Part shown: positions 47,000 through 58,280 of the stretch, one piece after another
Layout of the letters: each line of letters opens with the position of its first letter
How positions within the stretch are numbered: position 1 is the first letter of the stretch
Assembly (NCBI RefSeq): GCF_030867095.1
Contig: NC_081826.1
Coordinates: 43,316,001-43,380,000 of the forward strand
Length of the DNA: 64,000 nt
Direction of reading: 5' to 3'
Source of the DNA: Alligator mississippiensis
Lineage: Eukaryota > Chordata > Crocodylia > Alligatoridae
Made by a program: the position numbers and the translations under genes
The notes under the pieces: generated by a model
Seen by the model: the letters and a program-made list of their open reading frames with translations, nothing else
Told to the model about the DNA's origin: nothing
The model's database searches: none

Positions 47000-49330
47000 G
47001 AGCTCCATCTGAGGAATCTGTCAGAGACATACATCTCCTCATGGTCTCTCTCATGAGTGTAGCAGAAGGCCCAACTGAGCTCCCCCACTTGCATCCATAA
47101 ACATTCTATTCTTTCTGAGTTAGTACCATCCAGGGAGCATCCGCACATGTTCTCCATTTTGCCTTGGCAGTACTGCCTGTTAGGCATGAAGTCCTGATAC
47201 CAACTTTGGTTCCAAGGGAAGTGGTATGAAGCACAGTCTCAGGACTGGAGAAGCTTGTCAACAATTGCCACTAAAATTCTACTCATAACACCAATAGCTT
47301 TGCTACTAAGATTCACAGAATGGTGAGACATAAAAGTGTCTGCTTTCCCCGTGTCAGCACTATTATAGTGATAAGCATTTGCACTGCAGTACTGACTACA
47401 AGTATTTCTTTGGCACAGAATGTTTCTGCAGTACTGATTAAACAATTTACCAGATAAAGACTTGTGACCCCCACGACACATCTCCACTGGAGGATGCATA
47501 TTCCCTCTTCATGTAAATGAGACCATAGTAAGGGAGGGTTCACCTACTTACTCCTTGAAATCACCCCTCTTATGATGCCTACATATTTAGCATGGAATCT
47601 AGGGTTCCGTATCTCTAGAGCAAAGATAGAAGAGCGTGAGAGAGAGCAGTTCTCTAAGGTTGCCCATGGTAGTTATATGAATGTGTAAACCACTTTTTAC
47701 CACCCGTAGTGGCTAGATTCCTTAAAATAATTCCACCATGGCAGGAAACATTCCCCTCAGCAACCTCAGCCAGGTTGAATACCCCTCCTTTTGAGCCATT
47801 AGTATCCTACTGTTTACTACATCTGTCCATGAAGACAGCTTAGTAGCAGTCACTTCAGCCCACAGAACTGCGAAATTGCAAGCATATTTCATGGCAGGCC
47901 CTCCCTACACTGTTTTTCTACAAAGATAAAAGTCACCTTAGACCCGATCTGAAATTTATTCCCACAGTGTTTCAGACTTCCACCTACATGAGATGATCCA
48001 TCTACCAGTGTACTTTGCTAAATCTTTCCAGAGAAAGTTAAGACTGCTCTTTAGACATGCTGTTTTACTGGGCAGAAGAGCAGCATTTAAGACCTCTCCT
48101 ATATTGTTAGTTTTGTGGAGGGAATGAAGGACTGGACCATTTTATTTGAGGCTAGGGACAGAATTAACAAATAAACCAGTTTAAGTGATCAAAACCTGTT
48201 TTAAACCTGTAACAGAATAGAAGTTTAGTGCACATAAGCCAGTTTCAAGATGGCTGAAACTGGTTTAAGATAAACCTGGTTGGATGTAGTATCAGATTTA
48301 ACTGATTTAGGTCAAACCGGTTTATGAAACTTCTGTCCCAGACCCCTTCCTGGTTCAAGTTAAATCACAGTCTCCCACCATCCCAGCACTTTCCAGCCCT
48401 GGGCTGGGTTGTACTGTCTGCTCCAGAGAGCAGGACTGGCCTCACGCCTCTGCTCCGTAGCTGGAGCAGTGAGGGCTGGCTCACTGGACTCATTGTCCCC
48501 CTCACCCTCAGCAGCCCCCTGCTAGGGTCTGGGGCCAGGGACGGGGGTTAAGCTTTCCTTCCCCTGAGTAGGGAGCTGCCCTGCCCTGCTTGCTTATTCT
48601 TGGTTGTGACGGGACTACAAATCCCAGAGGTACCTGGAATCAGGAAGAAGCAGCAATGAGAAACCCTGCAGAGTCCTGCTGCTGTGATTCTGGACTGCAA
48701 ATCCCAGAGACCCCAGGGGCAGCAGGTAGAGGAAGCAAACACACAGCCCATGCTCACTACATGCCAAAGAGGCTCTACTGCCTTCTGGCTTGAAACACTG
48801 CAGGCATGTGGCTTCATTTCCTGACTCAAAAGCAAATGTTTGTTCATTTGCTTATTGGTTCAATCTTTGCAGTTCGGATTAACCTGCAAAAACTGAATCA
48901 ATTCAGCGTCAGGCTTTTTGACATTCTGTACTTAGCCTGAAGGGCTATTTAGATGGGTTTCAAACTGCATACAGCTATATTACTGATTAGCTAGGTGACA
49001 GCCTTCCTGGTTAAGCATGGTTCATTCCACCCAAACCTAGGCAGCTTCTTTTAGAAGTGTTCTCCTTGTAGAACAACTACTAGGGATCAATCCACATATT
49101 TACAACACTCAATTCCATGATAGAACATCTAGGAAAGGATATTTTATACTCTGTCAACCTATTTTGCTCTTTGGGTGGGGCATATGAGCACTCAGGGAGC
49201 AGGTGTAGCCCTAAGATATTTCTTGCCCAAAGATGCTGATTTCAATGTCATGGGGCATATGCATTCCAAGAACAGAATGCACATGCACAAGTTACTGTAA
49301 AGCAAGTCACTGTTCCTTCTCAATTCATTA
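47000..49330 (+). mobile_element. DIRS-like retroelement fossil (tyrosine recombinase part)
   Basis: Weak but ordered similarity to the tyrosine recombinase of DIRS/Ngaro-type elements is seen at 47690-48148 (PPFEPL, then a VAVTSA block, then a FHLHEMIHLPVYFAKSF-like block) and again at 48945-49130 (a short HST-type block). The sequence at 49150-49330, ending GCACATGCACAAGTTACTGT, resembles a terminal repeat of such elements. The part from 47000 to 47690 may belong to it but is not certain. It is clearly broken, with many breaks, and old. A TIR/foldback element (48148-48940) sits inside it. Confidence 0.5.
48148..48940. mobile_element. TIR/foldback DNA element, copy A
   Basis: The left end AGGCTAGGGACAGAATT and right end ATTCTGTACTTAGCCT are inverted partners. 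The first 190 bp (48155-48340) fold on themselves: GGGACAGAA...AATAAACCAGTTTAAG against AAACCGGTTTATGAAACTTC then TGTCCC. The right 150 bp holds TTGGTTCAATCTTTGCAG and TGCAAAAACTGAATCAATTC as a second inverted pair. Both modules recur in copy B at 58281-60045. The element interrupts the DIRS-like fossil. Family not recognised; no transposase. Confidence 0.65.
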
Positions 49331-49732
49331 TTTTCTGTACCTTTATCATGTACCTTCTCATTCATCTTCATTTAAAAGCAAACAATCAAAACCTATACAA
49401 CTCCCTGGCACAAATGTTCCCCCCACAAGCTTTTAATCATTTTTGTGCTCTTTGCTGAGCCACCTCTATTTCTGTACTCTCCTATTGTTAAGGGATAATC
49501 TGTACTGCACACAGTTGTCCAAATCAGAAGGCACCATTGATATATATAAATACATGATAATATTCTCTGTATTATTCTCTATCCCACTTCTACAGCTCTA
49601 ACATCTTGTTTGCTTTTGACCACAGCTGTGATTTCAGCAGAGTTCTTCACCAACCTGTCTACAACGATGCCCAGTTATTCTGTCCTAGTATATTGGTAAC
49701 ACACACAAAATGACAACCCATGATATAGCATA

Positions 49733-50160
49733 CAAGTGTCAAATATACAGCCTGTGAAGTCACTATCTGGCCCACTGGGCTACTGGCCAGCTACCAGAAG
49801 TTGGGGGATATGGTAAGGGGGTATGACTTGCCGTGGAATCCAGGGCCCTTAGGCCCAGATAGACATGGCTATTGGCAGCCTGCCACCACCGCCACAGTCC
49901 TACCTCTCTGTTTGGCAGCCTCCTGTGTGTGCCCTGTGCTGAAACTAGACTTGAAGATGCTGACATGGCAACAGCTCTGGCTCTGACACAAGGCATGCAG
50001 CAGGGTCAGAGAGGGAGCTGCTGCCACCACCACCACAACCATCACTGCCACATGCTCTAGGTCAGAGCTGCAGCTGCCTTTTGCTCCAGGCTGGATTTGG
50101 CCTGCAAGGAGGTTCACAGCTTGGATCCAGCCTGCAGAAGTGGGTGAGTTTGCTCCCCTT
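49733..50160. mobile_element. hAT-like element, CNAGTGTCAAA type
   Basis: The left end CAAGTGTCAAATATACAGCC with TATCTGGCCC and the right part TGGATTTGGCCTGCAAGG, GGATCCAGCCTGCAG, GAGTTTGCTCCCCTT fit the common hAT design (GTGTCAAAC...TGGCCC). The flanks share only ATAG-type similarity, so the borders are approximate. The interior is GC-rich, with GCCACCACC trinucleotide runs. Confidence 0.5.
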
Positions 50161-52129
50161 TATATAGTACATCCAAAGCTGGGATCTTGAATGCACTCAT
50201 GGCTAGAGAGCTGACACGTTTGTTCAAAATACTGAACACAATAAGTGTCACTGTTGACAAACATCCCTGGCCTCATTGTAAGAAAAAATAGGCATTGGGA
50301 GTCTTAGGGGTTCCACTAAAATCAGTGATTAAAATCCCACTGATTTCAAAGATGGAGGATCCGGTTCTGAGAGCACTGATGCACATCTCAATCTCTCTCA
50401 CATGTACAATTTGCCTCCACTGTAGTGACTGAGCAAGTGTGATGAATTGCTATGTGGCAGAAAGCATTCCACTACCTTTGGCATTGTTACAGGATGCTAT
50501 TATGTCATTTATCAATATTCATTAGCATTTTCCCTAATCTATGTGTTTTCTCAGTTGATAGCCTTGCACCTCCCCCTTGTGTGAAACAGATGAAGAACTG
50601 GTGTTCTGGAACTGAAGATTTGAATTATAGTGATTGGAATGTATGCCAAAAGCTTATGTCAAGTTTGATCTTACATTTCCAGAGCAGTCTGTGACAATGT
50701 AAATAGGTTTTTTCTGGTAGATACTTAGATGTACTGAAAATAAGATGCCTCAACCACTGTAGTAAGTTAGCTGACTTTACTGATAAGGATAGTCTCACTA
50801 GCTCGCTTACATACTAGCCATCACGTCACATCTTTCATTTTTTCTATCAGATACTGATGGTAACTTCATTTGTCCACATCAAACTCTTTTATTGTATCCT
50901 CTCTCTTGGAGACTGGACATTTAGTTTTCTTTGCCTTACCTTTTAACACTATAAAACTCAGCGCATGCACATGCACACACACACACACACACACACACAC
51001 TCTCTATATACGCTAGGATGTCTCTTCCACTGGTTTTAAGGATACACATCTGGTAGTACTAAAAATAGGTCCTTGTCAGCAGCTTGGTAATTTTAGGCTC
51101 AATGAGAACCAATCCCCATGGTAACTGTACAGTTGTTGAATCATTTATTATTTGAGCTACAAACCCATAACAGATCTGGGAATTTTCAGCTTCTGAGAAT
51201 TTTTTAATGACACTTTACTATTTTGCATTCCATACTATTCCACATCATTAATATTTATCAAACACTAGCCCCCGGTTTACCTGCCTCTCTGTTATCTGTA
51301 CTTTAGTAACTCCTGTACAGAGGTATGAAGTAACAGTATAGCAGGTCCTTTCCCTTTTGGGCCCAATTTTAAAATTGAAATTTAGTCTTTCATTCACAAG
51401 GTTGTAGCATCCAGAAATCTGGTTAATGCAGTAGGTCCAGAATAGCTTTCATGATTGTCAAGCACAGAGGAGGCTTTCAGGGTTCTATCCTGAATTTTCC
51501 TAGGTGGCATGGCCAGTACCTTCTTCCTGAGAACTGGGCAGTCCCCTAACCATTTAACTGCTCTAGACCTGTGCTGTAAAGCAGAACTATCTGCACCATA
51601 GCCTTTGAAACCATAACAAGAGCAGATTGGTTCTAAATGAGATTCCTGTCCAGTACTGTCGGTGACTGTCTTGCAATCTGCTTGGACTTAGAAACAGCTG
51701 TTCATATTCAAGATTCTGTACTCACTTCCTCTGCAGAATGTGGAGGAAGTAAGGATTAATTTTGTTCCCACAGAAAAAAAATGCAGAAGAAAGTGTGCTT
51801 CGATTTCAAATCTCCTGTCATTCCTTCAAGGGAAAAAAAATCTCTACAGGGCACTTATCTACCACATAACCTATATACTATGGAAAAAAAATCAAGCAGG
51901 CAGGCTTGCTGCTCTGAACTCCCTGACCAGAATATCGCAGCACAACAGAGCTTATTATTGTCACAACTTTGAGAACTCCCAGCAGGGAATTTTTTTTGTT
52001 TAATACCAGTACTTGTCTTGTGTATATTTTAAGTGCTTAACTTAGAGCTTAAGCTTTTTAAAACATTTAAAAACACAATGCCTATTAAACAAAGGCCAAT
52101 TTGTTAGACTATTTTCTGTGTCTACAGAC
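50161..52129. other. Non-genic DNA
   Basis: No gene is supported. It contains a CA microsatellite, listed separately. Confidence 0.45.
50972..51000. repeat. (CA)n microsatellite
   Basis: About 14 perfect CA units, followed by TCTCTATATA. Confidence 0.95.
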
Positions 52130-52275
52130 AGGACAAGACATAGGGGTCTTAAATTACAAGGAAAATTGAGGTTGGATATTAGAAAAAAAATTCTAGCTAT
52201 AAAGGTGGTTAAACACTGGAACAGATTACCTAGAGTAGCTGTGGAAGATTTTAGGAGCAGGTTATATAGGCTTGG
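52130..52275 (+). mobile_element. Old CR1-like LINE fragment
   Basis: AGGACAAGACATAGGGGTCT, TAAATTACAAGGAAAATTGA, GGTTGGATATTAGAAAAAAA, GTGGTTAAACACTGGAACAG and TTACCTAGAGTAGCTGTGG follow the end of CR1 ORF2 (RLD-I-RKNF, V-WN-LP blocks). Diverged, with no intact frame. Confidence 0.75.
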
Positions 52276-52660
52276 GTACAATGCAGCCTAGACAGAGGGA
52301 TGAACTAGTGAGACTACCCTTACAGTCAGCTACCTTGCTACCCCGGGTAAAGCATCCTATTTCAGTACATCTGCGTATCTACTGGAAGAGCCTATTTACA
52401 TTGTCACAGAATTGCCTGTGCTTCCTCTCCCAGAAATATTTCTAGCAGTGGAAATTTCTCAGAAATCCCCGCTGCTAGAAATGAATGCCTGTTCATGGCC
52501 TAGCTGACAGCACAACATCTAGTAAGTGACCTGTCTCTTTGGGAAAGAAGAAAAGAAGATTATGTAATTTCAGTGCTGTACATATTGCATTGATTCTTTT
52601 ATCAGTGGTAGATTCATTTCATGGCCAGGGACCTACTCGTAGTCCTAAAATGGGTGTAGA

Positions 52661-53698
52661 CTGGGGTGGGCAAAATCTGTACCGTAGGCCAGATCCAGCC
52701 TGTGGAGGGACTGTGATTGGCCCACAGTGGGTCCCTTGCCCATGGCACATCCTGCTACTCCCGGGCACACAGCAGGGCTGGGGTGGCTCTTTCTGGTTGC
52801 CGCGGCCAGCCCTGGCCCCATGGAGGCTGGTGGGGACCTGTATGCACAGCCCCAACCCTGCTCACCCCACACCCAGCACACCCCACACCTGCTCCAGCCA
52901 CAGTGAACCAGCTCCAGACCAGGCAGGACTCACATGCACAGCCCCAACCCCAACCTGCCCCATGCCTGCTCCGGACCAGCCTGCCCATCCTGAGCAGCGG
53001 CAGCAGCAACAGCACTCAAGCAGAAGCTGTGCTGGGCACAGGGGAAAAGCAGCTACCTCCCCCTTGCAGCTGCTGGACTCTTCTTGCTGTGGCCACCCAG
53101 AGTCCAAGCCTGGACTGCCTTGCAGCTCCACTCCACTACTGTCACCAGTGCTACCTCTGGTCCACCCAGTGGGGCAGTGGTGGCAGTGGAGAGGAGCCAG
53201 AGGGCAGCCTGGGAATGGGTTCTGGGCAGTCACAGCAAGAAGGGCCCAGCAGTCACAACTGTTTTTCTTTCCCCTGTACCCAGCAGAAGTTTCTGCCTGG
53301 CTGGTGCTGCTTATCATGGGCAGCCCAGTCCAGAGTAGGCACAGGGTAGGCTAGTGCTGTGGGCATGCATCTTGACCTGGTTCACTGCAGCCAGGGCAGG
53401 TCCAGAGCAGGCACAGGGCAGGCCAGGCTGGGGTTGGGAATGGGGCTGTGTACTTGGGTTCCAGCTGATCCAGAGCTGGTCCACTCTGGCCAGGGCAAGT
53501 TCAGAGTAGGTGTGGGATGGGCTGGGGCCAGGTGCTCAGCTGCTATTGGGCACTGGTGGTGGCATCAGTGGCAGAGAGGAGCCATAGAGCCTGCAGTCTC
53601 CAGATTTGGTAAGCTGTTGTCCCGGGGGTGGGAGGAGACTTTTCAGCCCACAACAGCTCCCCAAAACTGCCTGTGGGCCCAAATAATTTCCCATGCCT
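52661..53698. mobile_element. hAT element (about 1.04 kb), CTGGGGTGGGCAAAA family
   Basis: The left end CTGGGGTGGGCAAAATCTGT, then GGCCAGATCCAGCC, and the right end TGTGGGCCCAAATAATTTCC then CATGCCTG are inverted partners of the CAGGGGTGGGCAAA type. GGTGTAG occurs on both sides (52653-52659 and 53699-53705) as the duplication. The GC-rich interior has direct repeats such as AGCACAGGGCAGG / AGGCACAGGGTAGG and CCAACCCTGC. The long + strand frame that starts at 52539 begins outside the element and runs into it, so it is not a gene. Confidence 0.75.
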
Positions 53699-53812
53699 GG
53701 TGTAGCGGCAAAAGATCTAATATATTGTTGACTCCAAAGCTATATTATGACAGTTTAAAAGTTAATTTTCCATTCAAATCTTCGTCTTTGTTGTGTCTCC
53801 AAACCAACCATT

Positions 53813-54195
53813 CTATATGGTCTGCTCCCAATATTCTGCACAGGCCACTGCTTCTGGTGTTTGTGTTGATATGGCTAGATCTTGTGGGGTGCATTGTGGT
53901 GCTACAGGGCATCTCAGGAGATTATCCGTGGTTTGCTTTTCCCAACAAAGACATTGGTTGGTTACATAGAAGCCCCATGATTTCATGAAAAAGTTGCATC
54001 TTCCAAGACTCACTCTCAATCTGTTGAAGCTCCTCCATGCATGCCATTTGTAGTTGAAGTCAGCTGCCAACTCATTGCGGGTAATTCCTTGCCAGCTTAA
54101 TTCAATAGCTTTGGCACCTAGTTTCTCCCATTGTTTTTGCCAAGGGTAGTTCTGGCTGATTTTGGTGATGTGGTCAACCGTGTGGCAGAGGACAA
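53813..54195 (-). pseudogene. LINE-type ORF2 C-terminal fragment (relic)
   Basis: A minus-strand frame reads KISQNYPWQKQWEKLGAKAI, then WQGITRNELAADFNYKWHAW, FNRLRVSLGRC and QCLCWEKQTTDNLLRCP, ending at YWEQTI. The order W..NRLR...GRC, then CxC...QT..xLxxCP, is that of the cysteine-rich tail found after the reverse transcriptase of several non-LTR retrotransposons. The expected histidine before LLRCP is N here. The reverse transcriptase itself is not seen to the right. Exact family not recognised. Confidence 0.55.
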
Positions 54196-54458
54196 AAACC
54201 TATTTTTCAATGAGAGATGATGGTGCACTGGTTGATGTCCATATAGCAGGTGGTGGCCATCTGATTTCATTAAAATGAAGTTCAGCAATTCACACCTATG
54301 AACTCTATTTCAAGGATACAAGTAGGTAGGTTCCTTTGGCTCGCAATTTGTTCTATTTTCACGCCTTTAGCTAGTATAGCTTTTTCCTTTTTGAGAACTA
54401 TTTAAAGGCATAGGTTTTGCTAATATAACTGCATCATCTGCACTAGGGTTCCTCATCT

Positions 54459-54493
54459 AGCTATGCCTACAGTTACAGCTATGCCTACAGTTA
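54459..54493. repeat. 18-bp tandem duplication
   Basis: AGCTATGCCTACAGTTA occurs twice in a row, separated by one C. Confidence 0.9.
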
Positions 54494-54775
54494 GGCGTAT
54501 TATGTTTTTTTCTAACCAGTATAAACTACGCTACTACATTGTGCTGAGAACTACCCGTGTCTGTTATCTAATTTACAGCTAATACAAAATAGTCATTGAG
54601 CTATGAAGACAAACCTTCTTTTAATGCCAGTTTAATCTAGGGGTAAAACCAGATGTTGCTGAGAAAGCCTTTTGTCATGGGAGCCTATAAACCCACTAAG
54701 CACCTGTGAAAATATGCTAACGCTTCTGCCCACAGCACTGTGCTGTTTTGTTTTGTGGTTTGTTTGGTTTTTTGG

Positions 54776-54803
54776 TTGTTTTTTTTTTTGGGGGGGGGGG
54801 GGA
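54776..54803. repeat. T-run followed by G-run
   Basis: About 13 T are directly followed by about 14 G, then AGGGCTGGGG. Possibly a slippage-prone or quadruplex-forming tract. Confidence 0.85.
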
Positions 54804-54809
54804 GGGCTG

Positions 54810-57681
54810 GGGAAGGGAGGCTTATTCTAGTTGATTGCCAAAGGGACAGGTTGTGTAAAGGGTGTGTCACTCTTTTGTCCCAGGTTTTAACTAGATCCAT
54901 CAGGACCACCTCAAATGAGAAGTCTGTTTATACCCTAAATGGTTAATATAAATTACGGTGACATTCAGAGGCTGGAGGCAGGGCTTCCTTAAGATGGGGG
55001 AGAGGTGCAGGGGGGGGCAGAGGCTGTGTCAGGTGGTTCTATCAGGCCAAGATGAGCAAAATGTATTGGCAATAGCTCTCTGGATGATTAAGCAAACAAC
55101 AGAAATAATCCATAGATCTGTGTGTCAGTCCATAGAAGTGCCATGGAAAGGGAAAGATGAAGACTGAGATGTCAGGTGGTATAATATCATGCATACCCAG
55201 CCTCCTTCTTAAGTCCCACTCCAATAAGCAGCAAACCTGAATGGTTAGTATTACTGAAAGCGCGTGCCTTTGCCCTCTAGTAAACAGAGTAGGAAGCCCA
55301 AGCTCTTGTCAGTACATTTTAGGACAGAAGTGATCTGAAGTGCCTTTCAGAGGCAAACAGACTAGAATCTGAAAGAATGGTAGAGAAACGGTAAAGACAG
55401 CAGCCCCTTGTTCAAATAATTGTGAAACGATACACTTAATGCAGCTGAAGCTGCAGAGATTAAATGCTACTACTATTGTACAGAGTCTTGATTGGTGCTA
55501 CCTTTTCAGTCTAAATACACTTTCACTGTGTGAGCTTTTAAGAAGCTCCAAGGCAAATCTAATCTGGAGGGTGCTTTAAAAGTGGCTTTTGCATTATTAG
55601 TTTAGTGAATCAAAGTACTCACACATCCTCATCTTGCTTTTTTCATGTCTGGAGTGCAGGTGCTAGTTACTGTAAGCAGCTTTCTGTAAATCTGTCAGAA
55701 TCCAAATCATGGCATCATTAGTGCAGGATTTGTCAGGTTATCACAACACATGTTTGGTGACAATCAAAACCTTCCACCTAATTCTCCTTTCCATGCATGT
55801 ACATGATCACTATTGAGATGGTTAAGAGATATGTGCACACAGGCAGGGGAAAAAAGAGCACTGTTCCCCTTTGAGACAATATCAATTGTGTTAAATATCC
55901 AGCCTGCGAAAATCATATTCTAGTATAAGAGTTCTGCTACTAGAGATACGCCAACTCCAGACCATTCTTCTCTTTAAACTGTTCATTATGGGTGGCAAAG
56001 ATTTATGAGATGGTTTTGCTGCTATTCAGCTCATTATCCTGTCAAACACAGGCAGATTTTTAGGTCTCCTTCCATGTTTCATTAAGTGCCTTTCTGATGC
56101 ATTGACTGCGCTCTGATCTTAAAGCCATTGCTCATACTGCAGCGCACCGAACATACAAATTGCTTTATACATTAACACGCAGAGTGGATGAAAAACTCTG
56201 AACACAAATGGAGCTCTCTTATTGGCTGTCAGTGATGTCATATCCACATTGCTAGTATTCAGTGAATGGACAAACCTGCTTTTCTTCCCATTATTAATAC
56301 ATTTATACTATCAAAGAGATGCTCTAGCTTGTACAGTGCTAGACAACATCTTTACATCTGAATCCCTGAACAACCACCTTTGATGCATGTCATAACAGCC
56401 TAGAAGTTGCTGGATGTTTTTATTGTTATGATTTATTGCTGTTCTGTAATTTCAATATTTAATTTCTGTTTTACTTATTTTCAGTTCTGGGTCTGTTACC
56501 TCAAAAATAAAACTATTTTGACAGCTGGATCCAAATTTTCATTGAATAAATTTGTATAGATTTGCTTAATAAAACAGGCTTCTTCTGATTCCATGAGGAA
56601 TCAAAAGAATGGAAAAATATAAGTTTTTAAAGCATGTTTGATTCTGGTTTTCATGTTACATTTCCATTCTTGGTGTAAGCACAGAAGAGCAATGCAGAAC
56701 CTGAATATGAGAAATTAGGCCTCTGCCTCCCACAGCAACAGTCTTCATGTCTGTATTCCCTTCCAAGGGAAAGAATGAGGTGGCAGAGAGACCTTCCCTC
56801 TTCATAAACAAAAATTGGATATGAAGAGAGCAAGAACAGACTTATGATGCTTTGTTACTTCTCTTTTGGTTTGAAAGCAAACAAGAACCAGCCATATACA
56901 TTTACACTGAAATTCTTCTCAATTTTTCCAAAACATTAAAAAAAAAAAAAAAAAGGCACAAGCATCTGCTTGCTCATTCTACTCACTTAATTACAGCAGC
57001 CATTTCCTTCCTTATAGTCATTTTAGCCTCTATACATTTGTTCCAGTATTTCTTTACATACATATTTAGAGACGTGGAAAAAAACATTCACTTATTTTGA
57101 ACAAAATGCCAGTACCACGCTCAGGATGAAAATATGCAATGCTGGCACACCCAGCACTGCATCTGACAGCTGAGGCCAATATTGTTATTTACTAAACTAG
57201 AATTGGAATATTCCAGCAGAGAAATCACTTCTGTGCGATACTGAGAACACTGATCACCAGCCAGATCCCCAGCACTGTCATTGTAACCACAGAGAAATAC
57301 AAAGGTTTTGAAATTGGTAAAACACTCACCTACGTAACAAACCAAAGACAAGTAGCATCTACCTCAAAAATCAGTTGTTGCTGCTAGGAAGGAGTCGTAG
57401 CCAGAACTTGTTGTACACTGCCTTGTGATCTTTTCTAGCTTTTATCCTATGATTTTCTGTTGTCCAAAATCAGAGGCCAGGCAGTTGTACCAAAGCCCCA
57501 TGGCTATTTCCCAACAGGAGTTCAACTCTGCTGAGGAAGATAAAAATGGTAGCTGTGCTCCATAGACCTGTTCTTTGTTATTATAATATCATGGCTACCA
57601 ACTGTAGTGCCCCAAATACATTTTTACTGTGTCATTTTTTAATCCGGTTAGCACTGCAGAGTTAACAGAGTTAAGAGACAA
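54810..57681. other. Non-genic DNA
   Basis: No gene or repeat with ends is recognised. An A-run (about 18) lies at 56939-56955. The segment 56210-56300 looks less AT-biased and contains CTTATTGGCTG and TGATGTCAT, i.e. a reverse CCAAT box and a CRE-like site, without further support. Confidence 0.45.
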
Positions 57682-57923
57682 GGGGCATGTCTACATGAGA
57701 TGCTTAATGTGCAAGAAACTAATTCTACTGTGCATGAACACGGCGGGCAAAGCCTGTGCTAGTGCGTAGTAGATTTAGTCTAATGTGCAGTAGTGTCACA
57801 AATATTCATCTGCACTAATGTGCAGTAGCACTGATTATGGTGCATGAAGTTAGTACCTGGCATTACAGGTACTAAACTTAATGTGCCGTAACTATGGAAC
57901 ATTAATGAACATGTAGATGGGAC
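57682..57923 (+). mobile_element. hAT-like MITE, GGGCATGTCTACATG family
   Basis: The left end GGGGCATGTCTACATGAGAT and right end AATGAACATGTAGATGGGAC are inverted. The inside has TAATGTGCA/TGCACATTA motifs. A reverse-oriented relative starts 140 bp further on, at 58064. Confidence 0.7.
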
Positions 57924-58063
57924 CAAAGAGGTGTATTCTAGTCTTTTTTGTGAATCAGCACAATTACAAGGCAATCAATCACACATGTGCAACACCATTA
58001 GCCCACTGAGATGTAAAAGGGGAGCTAAGGACATAAATCACCAGACCTAAAACAGGTGTCACT

Positions 58064-58280
58064 GGGCATGTCTACATGTTCATTAAGGCACTGTAATTAT
58101 GGCACATTAAGTTTAGTACCTGTAATAATTGATACCAACTTAATGCACCACAATTGGTGCTACTGTGCATTAGCGCAGATGAATGCTTTTTAAAGTAACA
58201 CTTAATGCCCATTAGACTAATCTAATGCACATTAGCATGGTTTTTGCCAGCTGTGCTAATGTGCAGTAGAATTAATCCAA
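58064..58280 (-). mobile_element. hAT-like MITE, same family, reverse orientation, cut short
   Basis: The left end GGGCATGTCTACATGTTCAT matches the reversed right end of the copy at 57682, and the order of inner motifs is also reversed (GTGCAGTAGAATTAATCC near its right edge against AACTAATTCTACTGTGC). About 20 bp of the far terminus is missing, where the foldback element at 58281 begins, so the foldback probably inserted into it. Confidence 0.65.

Noticed and set aside
52539-53354. 271-residue + strand frame
   Set aside because: It starts in flanking DNA and crosses the left border of the hAT element at 52661, so it cannot be an old gene. The sequence is proline/serine-rich without domains.
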